Part shown: positions 41,605 to 53,600 of the stretch, one piece after another | Position numbering within the stretch: the stretch's first letter is position 1 | Layout of the letters: each line of letters begins with the position of its first letter | Origin: Volvox africanus | Lineage: Eukaryota > Chlorophyta > Chlorophyceae > Chlamydomonadales > Volvocaceae | DNA length: 64,000 bases | Assembly: GCA_030268105.1 (NCBI GenBank) | Contig: BSDZ01000004.1 | Location: 6,612,001 to 6,676,000, forward strand | Reading direction: 5' to 3' | Translations under genes and position numbers: made by a program | The notes under the pieces: generated by a model | Told to the model about the DNA's origin: nothing | Seen by the model: the letters and a program-made list of their open reading frames with translations, nothing else | Database searches by the model: none

Positions 41605-44600
41605 CTGCCGCTGGTGGCGATGGCGGCTCCTAATGCACGCCCCGGCGCATCGGTGATCTGACTTCGCATGGGTTCAAATGGCGACCCCGAGTTCAAATCT
41701 TGGCCAGAGTTAAGATTCAGATTCCTCGCCCCGGATTGATCCCGGCCACGAAGTAGTCCGGACAAGTGTTTGGAAAGCTGTAGCATCTGTAGCTGCGCAT
41801 CGGAAATGTGAAAGCCCAGCTCCTGCTGGCAGATTTCTGCTGCGGCGGCGGACACAACGTCTGCCGTCAGCAGCTTCTGGCGCTTTGCCTCCCGCTCCGA
41901 AACCGTCCTCTGAAGCTGTAGCTGTAGCTGCAGCAGCAGCTGTTGCTGCTGTTGCTGTTGGTGCTCATCTTGCTGCTCGTACTCTCGTTGATGCTGCTGC
42001 AGTAGCAGCTGCAGCTCGTTGGGCTGCAGCCGCATCATCATTACCTCCTCGATCGATTGGGAGAAGTGCCCAAGTGAACGCGGTAGGGTGTTCCGAGGCA
42101 ACGCGAAAGGGTACGCCATGTCAGGGCTCGACGGCCGTTGGTGCTGCACCAGCTGACTGCCGTACTGTACTTGCGCCGCCGCCGCCGCCGCCGCCGCCAT
42201 CATGGCTTCGCTTGACAGGTCCCCGGAGCCGGCTGATGCTGACGCGAGCACGTCATTACTCGGCGAGATCTGCCGCCAGGTCGAAGGCATCCGCGGCAGG
42301 GGCGCAGACGCGAGGGGCCTGACCCTTGGGTCAGATCTCGACCCTCCACGTCGACCCTTATGCGCCGCGGTTCCGTCAGCGTCACTGAAAACGCCGCAGA
42401 TGGCGTCCATTGGCGTCTCCCCCCATGCCGCCGCCGCCGTCGTGATAGAAACAGTCGCAGCGCCGGCTTTAGACTCGGTGACGGCGGCGGGCACTGCAGC
42501 TGCACCTTTCCGCGAGTCCACCTCCCGTCGAAGCAGCGGCGCCGCCGCCGTGCCGTCAGCACCCGGGGGGACGCCGGGGTCATTCTTGGCGGCGTCGCCG
42601 CCAACCTCCGTCTGTTCCCAATCCTCTCGTCCCTCCCCATCTTTGTCGCTGCCGTCATCACCGCTACCGGCGGGGTCACCGATGATGATGCCGCCGCCAC
42701 CGCCGCCGCCGTTCAGCCCTAAGCCCCAATCTCTCTCTTCCGGATCTTCCATATCCAGGTCGCAGTCACCAGAGGCCGTACAGTCACCATTGCCGTAGTC
42801 CTCTGCGCCGTCAGTCCCGACCGCCTCCGCGTCTGCGACGCTGCCGCCATCGCCATCGCCGTCGCAGCTTCCGCTGCCGCGCTTGCGGCTCGCTGCTCCC
42901 AATCGGCCATTGCCGGCGCGCAGCCGGTGAGCCTCCTTGTACTTGCTCTGTGTCCATCGTACGACATTGTTGATAAAGAAGGGGTCCCCCTGGAGCTCCC
43001 GACCCACGGGGTTGGACACAACACCTGCCCACCAGGCGTCAACTTCCTCCACTCGGGCCTACGTATTCGAAATTTTGGAATGTACAGTGATAGTACAAAC
43101 AATTAATAGCGCACATTTACTGGTGATGAGCCTAACCAAGTTCAATTTCAACCGTTTAGGTCAGCACTCACGAGAGAGATCCGCTAAATCCATGAGACTG
43201 TGTACTGCAACGCGAGAGAATCAACAAAGCATGTGTATCTTTCTCTCTGTCTGCCCTTCTGTCTATTTGTCTGTCTCGTCTATCTGCTCTAGCGACCCAT
43301 TGTCGCTACTTTTCCTGACATACATTCCAGGTCCACGCTTCTAGCGACACAAGTCAACAAATACCCGGCTTCTGTTCCGGGCCGCTTTCCCTCCTGGAGT
43401 TGACTGGACTGAAACCCCTCTATGCCCCCCTGGACTGGACTGAAACCCCTCTATGCCCCCCTGGACTGGACTGAAACCCCTCTATGCCCCCCTGGACTGG
43501 ACTGAAACCCCTCTATGCCCACACCGCTTTCCCCACCTCTCTGGTGGTCGTGTTCGTCATTCTGTCCTTGGAAAATGTCAGCTATCTTTCCCCTTCTATC
43601 CTGCACCTGCTCCGAAACCACCACTCGTTGTAAAACTCACCTTAAGTCGGGCCGCCTCGCTCCGCAGCTCCATAGCTTTAGTGCCATGATAGGGAGATGA
43701 GGGGAACTGCTGCTGCAGGGAGGCGGCCTCCGAAACCAAACGGTCGGCGTCCTGTCAATGTCAGATTTGTACGGAATCAGAGCATCATCCCGACGAATTC
43801 ATTTTCAGCTGACCTCAATAGGTTACCAACATGCAAGATACGTACGGAACATATGTACGGAAGATAGTACGGAACCTAACTCGTGACGGCCGCCAAGAGA
43901 GCCGAATGGTGGTGGTTTGCAAAACTTCAAAAGGTTGTCGAGCGCGTTGCTTATGAATTTTTTACGGCGGTGTTCTGCGGCGGCTGTGACAACGGGACGA
44001 GATAAGGACAGGCACTTGAGGGGAACCCACTCACCTTCAGGTAGGCCTCACGCAGGTATCTGCAGCGCTTCCAAACGCGGAAAGGCCACCCGTTGATGAG
44101 GCCTAGGGCCCGGCATGCCCTCTTCATGACGGTGGCGCACACGCCCACCTCCTTGGCGGTCTCGGCGATGTCCAGTGAGAACCCCTGCGGCGTATCGATT
44201 GCCGAATTTAGAAGTTGATTACCTAAGACATAATAAAACGAATTATTTGAACGGGTAATGACCGAGTTGCGTGTTCCGATAATACATAAAAGAAATCTTC
44301 AAAGAAAAAAAGAGTTGATACGATGGTACGTATCACGCGAACTGAGAAGGGACCGGAGCCAAGTGACGACTTAAGGTATGGGGTTATGTTAACGATTTCG
44401 GGTTTTAGGGTTTTACCCCTTTTAAGGTTTTAGGGTTTTAAGGTGTTTAAGTAACCGAAAGGATATAAATACGCGCCGCGTGCATTACCTTGGACTTGGC
44501 GCGCAATAGGTCCAAGGTGATGCTGAACGGCTCACGATTGTCCTTGCGCCGTACATGTACGGCCATCTGGAAGCGCCGCCCGGCACCAATTGAGATGGCC

Positions 44601-45481
44601 GCGTTGGTGATCACTCGTGCGCCGCTGGGGAGCACTTGGCCAGCCGCTACTGCCTCGGCGCCCCCGGAGGCGGTGGCAGCGGCGGTGGGGTTCTTCCGGC
44701 CCCGGCCATTACCATTGGCATTGCCACCGGTGGCAGCTGTTGGGAATCCGGCGTTGCGGCGCGGTTGTCTGGTTCCTCGAGCTGACGTGTCATTTCCTGG
44801 GTTGCTCAGGGGAGCAGAAGGCTCCGCGACAGGGGCGGCTGAGGCGGCAGCTGAGGCGGCGGCGGCGGCGGCGGCGGCGAACCAGCCGGTGACACTCGGA
44901 TGCGTGTTCCGACGTGAGTGGATCACGTCGGGGAGCGACCCATCGGTCGGGAGCTCATCCGCGCGAGACATTGGGAGTGAGTTCGAGGAGTTATGGAGCG
45001 CTTGAGCGAGCGAAAGGTAGTTCTGGAGTTGATGCGGATGGTGGTTCTGGAGCGGCTGGAGCGGCAGCTGTTGCGAGCGGGCGATGGCGTATTGCCGTGA
45101 GCGAGGGTCCACGCCATCGGGGCAAGTATGATGGCTGGTTGGTTGGTTGTCTGTTGTGGTTATATGAGCTTGGTGGTACAGATGCATTCCGCAGCTTTGG
45201 GCGGGTGCGCAGCCAGGTCGTGCGGCGGCGTCAATACTTGGCGCATCGCCTGTTCCACTTGCGGCACCGGGCATCCTTCTCCGAGATAAAGGGCTTGACC
45301 TTGATTTGGGCGATGTTGTTGGACTCTCTGGAAGTTGTCGCGGAAAGAAGTTTGATGCTTCTGTGCCTGCGAAAGATCGCAAAGAACGGTGCCTGGGTGG
45401 TGCGTGGAGCTCGTCCGGTGTGAACCGACCCAGGGTCATTGGGTCAAATTTTGAATTAAATACAGCAATCGGCATGTTCAA
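39591..45481 (-). CDS. RWP-RK domain transcription factor, very large, divergent
   Basis: Probable nuclear DNA-binding regulator. Four exons, 45481-44489, 44184-44035, 43751-43641 and 43058-39591, all join in phase 0 and give about 1573 residues. The 50-residue exon 2 is the diagnostic one. It holds FSLDIAETAKEVGVC, then MKRACRALGLINGWPFRVWK, the helix-loop-helix pattern of RWP-RK proteins. The signature RWPxRK reads GWPFRV here, so its first Arg and last Lys are replaced. Exon 1 ends in a conserved-looking strand-rich stretch (GRRFQMAVHVRRKDN). Exon 4 begins with a WW-containing segment (EEVDAWWAGVV) and continues as about 1,100 residues of Gly-, Ala-, Gln-, Ser- and Pro-rich low complexity, including a (Gly-Asn)n run. 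It ends in a Leu/Gln/Glu/Lys-rich coiled coil (about the last 100 residues) that could mediate dimerisation. The start Met is the first in the open frame; an upstream exon is possible. Confidence 0.8.
41551..41610 (-). repeat. in-frame GGCAAC hexanucleotide repeat coding (Gly-Asn)n
   Basis: Tandem CCGTTG units on the + strand read as GGCAAC on the coding strand of the RWP-RK gene and encode an uninterrupted Gly-Asn run of about nine to ten dipeptides. Degenerate units (GGCAGC) continue at one edge. Length is expected to vary between strains. Confidence 0.93.
43403..43526. repeat. 31-bp minisatellite, four copies, in an RWP-RK intron
   Basis: Four copies at exact 31-bp spacing (starts 43403, 43434, 43465, 43496) of a unit containing ACTGGACTGAAACCCCTCTA. 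It lies in the intron between exons 43751-43641 and 43058-39591. Confidence 0.95.
44401..44442 (+). repeat. degenerate interstitial TTTTAGGG telomere-type repeat
   Basis: Contains TTTTAGGG at 44403-44410 and 44428-44435 with intervening degenerate units (TTTTACCCC, TTTTAAGG). TTTTAGGG is the Chlamydomonas-type telomere unit. The patch lies in RWP-RK intron 1 (44488-44185). Confidence 0.7.
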
Positions 45482-48400
45482 AATACCAGTTGCGTATTGA
45501 CATCGTTAGAAATTAGGCGTACCAATCTGGGGCGCAGCCCCTTCACCAACTGCGCAGGAGCTATGCAGCGTCCACTCACCTTACGACTTTGGCAGCAGAG
45601 AAATGATCAATCCAATAACCCTGATTAAGTTAGCTACGTGAATGCGTTTCGATACTGTGTGGCGATGTCTTTTGTGTACACCGAAATAGGCCCGTCCCGT
45701 CGGAGGTGCCTGTGATGGACAAGCCGGCCTTCTTGTTACTCTCTTCCTTTAAGAAGTAAAATTTTTATTGTAAAAGACTCGAGATTATCCTAAGGGATTA
45801 ATCTTTCGCGTCCGCCGATGTCATGTCCCCCAACGACGGACGTTACAGTCTTCGTACGAGTGTCGCTTCGTGGGGTATGTCCTGAAAGATCATCGTAGGC
45901 TGGATCATGCACTTTTAAGGAATATATGTTTTTAAGTTTGAACTCAAACACAAATTTAATCGTGATATCATGGAGTATTTCTCCAGAAGCTTTCGCTCGC
46001 CCTACTCGTGTCATCGTGTGGGCGGCGGTCGAGGCTAAGCAAGTATGGGATGAGCGCATTGCGCAGTTGTAAAGAAGGAAAATGCATGGGAAACGCGGAT
46101 CCGCACATTTGCTAATTTGGCATGGCCTTGCGGCTGTAGCCCTCAAAGTCAATGTACGTAGACCACCATTGCTGCAAGACTTCCTTTACGATCCGGCATT
46201 AACTGCTGCAAATTTTTTCTCGTTAATCTTTGACGTATCTCTCCTCCTATTCCTAGCCTGGAGTGTGAAAGCACCTTTCCTTGCACTGCAACAAACTTCA
46301 GTCAAAACCTAATAAGGGTTAGTCAAAAGTTAAAATATTTTGAATATTATAATTTTCTTGTGATTTCCAGCGCAATATTGCCGCGGCCTGGGGCGACGTT
46401 TCCACTGGCTGGAGCACGCCTGCAAAGGCAACGGCGCCGCAAAAGGCTCCTTTTTAATTACTGCATAGAAAATACATTAACACATGATTTCTTGTAAAAT
46501 CCAAGTGGTATAAACCCAGACAAATGGACCCGCGCCCTCCAACATAACACCACCAGGCAGCCAGTCGCCGATAGGTTTGGAAGTCGAGCCCGGGTTCATC
46601 ATTTAGGTTTTGTGGCAATTTCCGTGTCCGTATGCGCATCCGGAAAAGCGGCAATTAAGGAGACCTCAGAGCTTCTCGCTCCTTCCACACCGTGGTCAGT
46701 CCCATGTAGCTTCGATGCTCTCTAGTACAGAGCGATCCTAAGACATCAAACCACCCGCAATACTGTTTTAAAATTCATGCCAAGTACGGAGACGCCTCAT
46801 ACATCAGCGTGCGTGACCCAAAGCCGTCAAGAACGGACCTCCGCGCGCGCGTATTAGACACGCACACGACGCCGCAACCCAACCCCTGCCGTGCACGCCC
46901 ACACGCACGTCAAGTCTGCTTATCCGCACCCATGATGAGCAAGATGGCCACCAACACGTACCTGCCGTACCATCCCTCCGGTACTGCTTTTCCGTACCGC
47001 AATACAACGATAGCAACGCCATGACAGCCCTCGCACGCACGGGTCAGTATCATATGTACTTCGAATGCGTACGACATGCATGCAGACATACGCATGCGGC
47101 TTCCCTTGATACAATACGACACGACACGTATGAGAAATGCGCAATCACTGCGGTGTAAAACCGAGAACGTTCAATATGGCGTATGTACGCATGTACCCCT
47201 AATTCAACGCGTCGGTCCGCGTCGGTCCTCACATCGTACCATACCACCTACCGCCAATTATTAGCTGTCCTCAATCTTCAGCGGCATGGAGAAGGTGTCA
47301 GAGCCTTCCTGGGTGAAGGTGGTCGGTACACAAAACAATACGGCAGAGGCGACACGCATCATTCCCCTCACTTCATCCTCGTGTGCTGACTACGGTGACC
47401 CCGCCGTCCAGCAGGCTATCTACCAGAAATTTTGAAAAGAACTATGTGGACAAAAATTGGTAGCAGCGGTGAATTCGTAGTAGCAGGCTAGGCTGACATG
47501 GAGCTTCGGGCATCATACGTACAGCCTTGATGTGGGCCCTATGAAAGCAAGGACGTCCGGGAGGCCCTGTCTGACGGTTCTCCATTGGAGAAGGTGAAGA
47601 GCGTTTCCACACACGTGCACGCGTTTTGCATACGTACATCCCCCAATTGGATGTACCCATAGGCCAGCAGTGCATACGGGGCGCAGCCGGTCAGGAAACA
47701 CGCAAAGTAAGCCTCACTGCCAGCCACTATCCAGCGGGGTAGAACCAGGTTGGGTGTGAGAACGAGCGGGGTCGTCAAGCAAAACTAGCAAAGGAGTATA
47801 ACTAAGGTTGAGGGAATTCGCGGCTCCCGTCATGCAGCTTATTAAGATCTACATCATGATAGACCATTTACAAGTTGCTGCATGGGGTTCGCTGAAGAAG
47901 TCGACTGCTTCGATAGTTGCGTTTGCGATATGATCAGGGGACAGAACCAGCAGCTCCGGAACCAGCTACGGCGTCATTCGCGGCCACGACAGGGCAGCAG
48001 AAAGGCCCACACTCTGCGAGGCGACCGAGCAAGCGAAGGAGCGCGGTGGGCTCGAATCAAGCGGCGCAGACAGTGCACGATGCAAATCCCTGGAGCCCCT
48101 CTACTGCCTCTGTGGGGGGGAGGGGCGCCTATTTCTCGATGTCGGTGTCAGCGTGCCATGTGAAGCTGATGCCGCCACATCCTAACATAGTACATGTATA
48201 TATAGGATATATGGGGGGCGATGCTTGATTTCCATCGCATCACATCAGGATTGCAGCACAGCAGTACGCCATAATACGTAGCGCGTGATGTCAGGGAACC
48301 CGGATAAGGACCACTAGTGAGATGCGCCAGCTGCAACGTATGTACTCCGCCCGGCACAGTTGTTGCCTGCCTTGCTGAGCGGTGCGACTTTAGTCCACGC

Positions 48401-48757
48401 ATTTCCAGACCATAGGAAGTCGCAGCAGTAGTAGTAATACTGCCGGACTCGTTGAGCGCCAGCAGCAGAGACTCTTCCTGGCGCCACAGCGCGGGCAGCT
48501 CTGCCGGCACGTTATCCTCCCCCGCATTGATGGAGCGATGGAATAGCGTCACTGGTATAAGTGCTCCTTTGAAGTGCTTCAAGGGCAGCGGTATGGCCGT
48601 TGTACGCCATCCAGTACGACACCAAGCATGGGCTGTACGTCTTGGGGTCAGGTCATAGCGCCCGGAACTGTGATCTGGAGGCACACCCAGAATACTCTGT
48701 CCGTCTGATCTGTAAGGGCCTATACCGCCGTGATGTGCGATGAGCCATATAATATTA

Positions 48758-48794
<37 letters not shown>

Positions 48795-49956
48795 CATACA
48801 TGTTATAGGGCTCACAGCAGGTACCGATACCGGCCACGAGCGTTGTGAGATTCCAACATATTTAGGCTGCCATAGTACGGCTGTCGTACGGATCCTTACG
48901 GCTTTCCAATGATCAACCACAGTGTCTTCTTGTTTTTTCGATTTCCCTCTCATCTCATCTCATCTCTTATACGGCTCCAGACAAAATATATATTTTATCA
49001 CCCTGTACCCCGAATGTGTAGCGTGGGACCCGTTTCCCTCGCTAGCCATGTTCTGTAAGAGTTATTTGAGAACATACTGGACGGCACTGCTATGCGAATT
49101 CGTGGGAGTGGTAAGAAGGGATTCCAGTTATCCGGGGTCCCTCCCGCATTTCAGCCCAGCCCTCTGGGATTTCAGTGGACCGTGCCTCAAACTTCTTCCT
49201 CCTTTGAGTCAGCAGTCACCAACCAACCAACCAACCGTGGCATGAGGGCGAAGGGAGCCTGTCTATCTGCCAGCGGGACCAGGGGCTGCCTTCAGGAAAC
49301 ACGCCATTGGAAGGTAGCGGCATGATCTTTTTGCGTCTGCGTCTGTTCACCGCTACAATACCTAGCAGGTTTGGTAGACTTTGCCGGGTTGTTACACAGA
49401 GAGAAGCGGACGTAACATGCAGTGTATACGCCACCGTGCAAAGTGAACGGGGAACGATATCCGTGCAAGGAACAATGAAGCTGCCGAAACCCATGAATAC
49501 CGCTTTGGCAGTAGGGCAAGTCCCCCTAACGACACCATCAGCTGCCATAATACCGACAAGGCGCAAGGCAGAGTCCTGCCCAAGTAAGCACCCTAACCAG
49601 AAACCAAGTCCGCCGTCGCCTAAACAGGAGGGCTCCCATGCATCCCCTCCGCAATGCCCCCCGCGTGACTGGGTTTCCCGAGAGCATCAGGGGCTTAGAG
49701 GCCCCAAAAGCATACCATGGACGAACATCATCAGGCCCACCCTAAACCTGGTCGTCCTCCGGCTCCGGCGTGCAAGAAACCGTACCGCCTGTGGAACCCA
49801 CCCAGTTATTGGATGTACAATTTGTCAGCTTGGTTGCTTCGTTGTCCAACGCCATTACTTCTCAAACTGAAACATGTCGGATTCGCCATCAGCCCATAAC
49901 TTCAGCAGCCGCCAAGCCATTCGGCAGGAGGTGGGGCCCCCGTGCGATCTCGCTGT
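45482..49956. other. 4.5-kb stretch with no confident gene; weak coding-like patches on - strand
   Basis: Upstream of the RWP-RK gene and downstream of Sm D2. A CA/TA microsatellite occupies about 48759-48796. On the - strand, a 48709-48240 frame carries a plausible non-repetitive protein stretch (for example IPLPLKHFKGALIPVTLFH). A 47778-47600 frame holds a hydrophobic span (LVLTPNLVLPRWIVAG, then APYALLAYGYIQ), and 47042-46918 another (GRYVLVAILLIMGA). These could be exons or relics of one polytopic membrane protein gene, but I could not join them with convincing splice sites or name a family. Confidence 0.35.
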
Positions 49957-50289
49957 CTACTTCGGATTGCGCAGAACCATAATGACGGAGTCTCCTCGCA
50001 AGAACATTTTACTAACAAAACGATCCTTGTTGACTGGCCTTGAGCCCTTCGAACCTTTCCCGGTCTTTGGAATCTCAGTCCACATTTCCTTGACGTTCTC
50101 CAGGATCATATTGCAATGCCGATCAAATGCCTTCACTCGTGCAAGAAGCTTGTGGTTGTTCCGGCAATTGATAAGCACCTGACCGTTAGTCTTGACGCTC
50201 TGGGTCAAGACGGACAAAGGCCCCGTGCGATACTCGTCCTCCTCTTTCTTCTCCAGTTCATCGACAGTAGGGTTTGTTGCAGCAGCCAT
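49957..50289 (-). CDS. SNRPD2: small nuclear ribonucleoprotein Sm D2
   Basis: Core spliceosomal Sm protein. It joins the seven-member Sm ring on U1, U2, U4 and U5 snRNAs, assembled in the cytoplasm and imported to the nucleus. The intact 110-residue frame matches the family almost end to end: [12 protein letters not shown], then [13 protein letters not shown] and [20 protein letters not shown] (Sm1 motif), then [20 protein letters not shown] (Sm2 motif). Length is normal (animal Sm D2 is about 118). The start ATG sits in a favourable context (GCCATGGCT). The gene has no intron, although its neighbours are intron-rich. It is head-to-head with the mechanosensitive channel gene, with 359 bp between the start codons. 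Confidence 0.97.
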   Translation of the reverse strand: MAAATNPTVDELEKKEEDEYRTGPLSVLTQSVKTNGQVLINCRNNHKLLARVKAFDRHCNMILENVKEMWTEIPKTGKGSKGSRPVNKDRFVSKMFLRGDSVIMVLRNPK

Positions 50290-50648
50290 GGCTGGACTCG
50301 AAACTCTTGGGGGTTATGTAGCCGTCAACTGTTGGCACAACGCAAGACAGGAAAAAGAATGGAAACGAGTGGACACTGGCGCTAATGATGTCGTTGTCTA
50401 ATGAGAAAGGGTATCTCTAATGAAAGCCTAGTAGTAAACTGTAAGGGTTCTGGAGCTTCCCGCACCGTACAGTCTTGCACGCAGTTCTGAACTGACTGGA
50501 CTACTCCATACGTGCCATCATATTGTGCTGGTATTGTAAACATGACCAAAATTTGTAAGCTCGTTTTGAGTACTCTTTCACTAGTGATTTAGGCGCACGG
50601 TGAGTCAATAATGGTTGACGCCGCAGTAGGTTAAGACGTCGCGTAAAG
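50290..50648. promoter_or_regulatory. shared divergent promoter interval of Sm D2 and MSL channel
   Basis: The two start codons point away from each other across 359 bp, so both promoters and 5' UTRs must fit here or overlap. No canonical TATA box was recognised. The interval is inferred from gene layout only. Confidence 0.6.
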
Positions 50649-53600
50649 ATGGCAGATGGAGAGGGAAACAAGCCTGCACTTTCGTTGCTTGAAGAACAGG
50701 AGCAACACAAAGGTGAGTCACGGTTGTTTAATCGGTTCACCCGTATTCCATTCCTATGGTCGCTTGCGTTGCAGTAGAATGGAGCTTTCTAATTTTCGTA
50801 GCAATAACAGTACTATTGTTCTACTATATCGTAACATATTTAGGACCTAGTGATGCTCCGGAGCAAACCCCTGCACCATATGTGCAGCCTTACCGTCCAT
50901 CTCCAGCGATCCCCCCCGTCGCGCAACAATCCAACCTAAGTGCTACCGGTGGCGCGGAGGGCTCCATCCGTAGCCGCCTTAGTAATGCTTCATACAGCTA
51001 TGCCAGGGGCCCAGGGCGCCTCAACAGTATCATCTCCCCTCAGCGCTCCGGCTCTGCCGGAGGTGCTGACACCAGCGTCAACATCCTAGCAGGCGCCGTC
51101 GGCGACGTCCTGCCGTCGGGCACACTGAACAACACTCACCTCGCTCACCTGCTCGCATACACCCAGCAGCAGCTAATTCAATTGCAGCAGATTCAGACGT
51201 TGCTGATGCAGCACCTGCAATCTCAGGGGCCATCTGCCGGTGCGGTTTCTCCGGCTGCATCGGGTGCTGCCCATAAAGCCTTGCCCAGCGCTGCCGACAC
51301 AGCAATTGCAGCGGGCACCCTCGGCACCACCAATCAAGCAATTTACGCACCTACCGCCGGGCCGCTGACCCAAATCCCTCCCCTCAAAAAGCCCTTCAGT
51401 ACCGCCGCCGGCCCGACCCCGGCCGGTGCCGCGTTGGCTGATCCTGCTCTTCGTCCGGCCGTGTTTAATACCATGGGGCCCTTAGCTCCGGAATCATACC
51501 CAATCCCTGGTTCCGGAGCCGCCGCCGAGCAGCTCTCACTGGTGCCGTCGCAGTCGTCATCGTCACTGGCGACGACCTGGCCGCCGCCGCAGCCACCCAG
51601 TCACGTGTGGACTCCACTAAAGGAGCAATCCAGTGTTGGGTCTATTGCAAGGCGGGAGGGCCCATTGCCCACCTATCCAGGTGGTGCTGCAGCCACGGCT
51701 GGGAGCTGGTTGCCTGTTCATCATCAAGAAAGCCAAGTGAGGCAGATGCATGGGCAGGGGACATTGCTGCGGGTGGCCGTGGCCCAGTCAATGGATCCAG
51801 CCACAGCTGAACAGCAGCAGCAGCAGATGCAGCAGGTGAGGCTTTCCCAGCAGGCTCAGATGCCGCCGCCGCAGCCTCCTTCATCTCAGCAGCAACAACA
51901 ACAGACACCGCAGCAGCATGTCCCCACGGCTCACTCGGCACAACTGGCTGTGGCTCCGGAACCTGACGGATCCATGGGAGGAGCCCCGCCGACGCCCTCG
52001 CTGTTCTCCGCCGGCTTAGCCTACGTCGGCAGTGATGCCCCGAACGCACCCTCGGCGCTGGCGGCGGCGGGTGGGACGGCGGATACATTCACACCGTCGT
52101 CATCAATTCTGGCACATACGATCGCGACGTCCATACACTATGTCGCAGGTGGCTCGCGTGGTGGGGACAGCTACGTGACGACGGCGGCGACGGCGACGGC
52201 GCCGCCGCAGACGAATCCACCGACAGGGCTTCAGGGCGGTACGCGAGAGTCGCAGCAGAGCATTGCCTTGGCGTCGCCGCGACTGGCGCAGCGAGAGGGC
52301 GCTCAGCCCTCCGCTGACGGCCTCTCAGGCGGGATCCCCCTAGCGGGCGAGGAGATGCAGCCTCTGGCGGTCATGTCGCTGTCTGTCGGCCTCTTGCCGC
52401 CATCGCCGCCATCACCGGAGCCGCCGTCCCTCGTGCAGAGACCTGCGCTTACGCCCGCGGCGGTGCCACCACCAGCTCTAAGTGCCATGCCGAGTTCGGA
52501 GGCCCCGCTGGTGCACCCGGGGTCGGGCGCCAGCATGGGCGTGCAGCTTCCCCTGCCATTACCTGCGGCCGGAGGTCCCCTTTTCCCGATTCTGCCAGAA
52601 GGCAAGTTCTTCACCGCTGGCAAGACGGAGGAGCCAATGGCAAGGGCTGAGGACGCTGCGGCACGGGGCGAGCCCTGGGCATCTACGGGGGAGGCGGCTG
52701 CAGCGGCTGCGGCGGAACAGCCACGAGGGAAGGGGGTCCTGGACAGGAATAGGGATGAAAGCGTGGAGTTCGAGGGGCCGGAGTTGGACGCGCAGCTGGA
52801 CGCAAATCGAAAGGATCTGCTCGTATTTCCTGAGGAGGTGCGTACGGATGTGTTCTCCGGATCTTGGATCTCCCTCACCCAGCATCCGACGAAATCCTCA
52901 AGATTCTGGATTCGGATTCTGTCGGGAGGAGACTTTGTGTTCTTGCGGGTCTATTGGAAGAGAGCCAAAGAGCGAATATATCGGCGAGTATCAGCGAGTA
53001 TTCCGCAGGCTATTTAGTGGCTATAAGAGCTATCGATAAGGGGTATCTTTTCGTGCTGCTCTTGTGGTCTTGCGACGCTGATCGTTCCTGGTTGTTGATT
53101 ACACCCCGCAAGGCGTTCCACCTGCATCTGCAAGCCTGTTTCATCCTCCTGCTCCTCCTAAGTACCGCGCTGCCGCGATGCCCCCCTCATTACAGGACGA
53201 AGATGGTGAGGATAGCGAGGGCGTGGAGATCAAGAAAACCCCCTGGTATAAGAGAACGGATCTACGCTGGTTCGCGGGATCCGCGTTTGCGGCCACTGTG
53301 CTGGCAGTGACTGGCATTTGCATGCAGCTGGGCAAATTTAACCAGGTAAGCTCCCTGGCCGGTCCCCACGGCCCTCGGTTAGCCTAGGAGTGTGCGTCCT
53401 GTGCATTGCGCCCCATGCTCCCCTCCTCACTTTTCACACATCACAATACGGGGCTGACGCGGCGACGCCGTTCGGCCCTCGATCGCTGTGTTCTGGATCA
53501 GGCCGCCCTCAAGGCCGAGATATTCCGTTGGTTATACCTGGTTGCCGGATACGTGCCCATCTATTGGGGCATATACTTCCTGATCAGCAGATTATTTATG

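Noticed and set aside
40754..42798. Several 120-200 codon + strand frames antisense to the RWP-RK gene
   Set aside because: They mirror the GC-rich trinucleotide repeats of the true coding strand and carry no motifs or splice links.
39591..45481. The RWP-RK gene as the volvocine sex-determining gene MID
   Set aside because: MID is a small protein with an intact RWP-RK signature near its C-terminus; this product is about 1573 residues with a degenerate signature near residue 332.
52838..53017. Read-through of the large MSL exon to the stop at 53017 as a separate protein's C-terminus
   Set aside because: Not excluded, but a good GTGCGT donor at 52838 in phase with the next channel exon makes the spliced form more likely; kept as an alternative in the findings.
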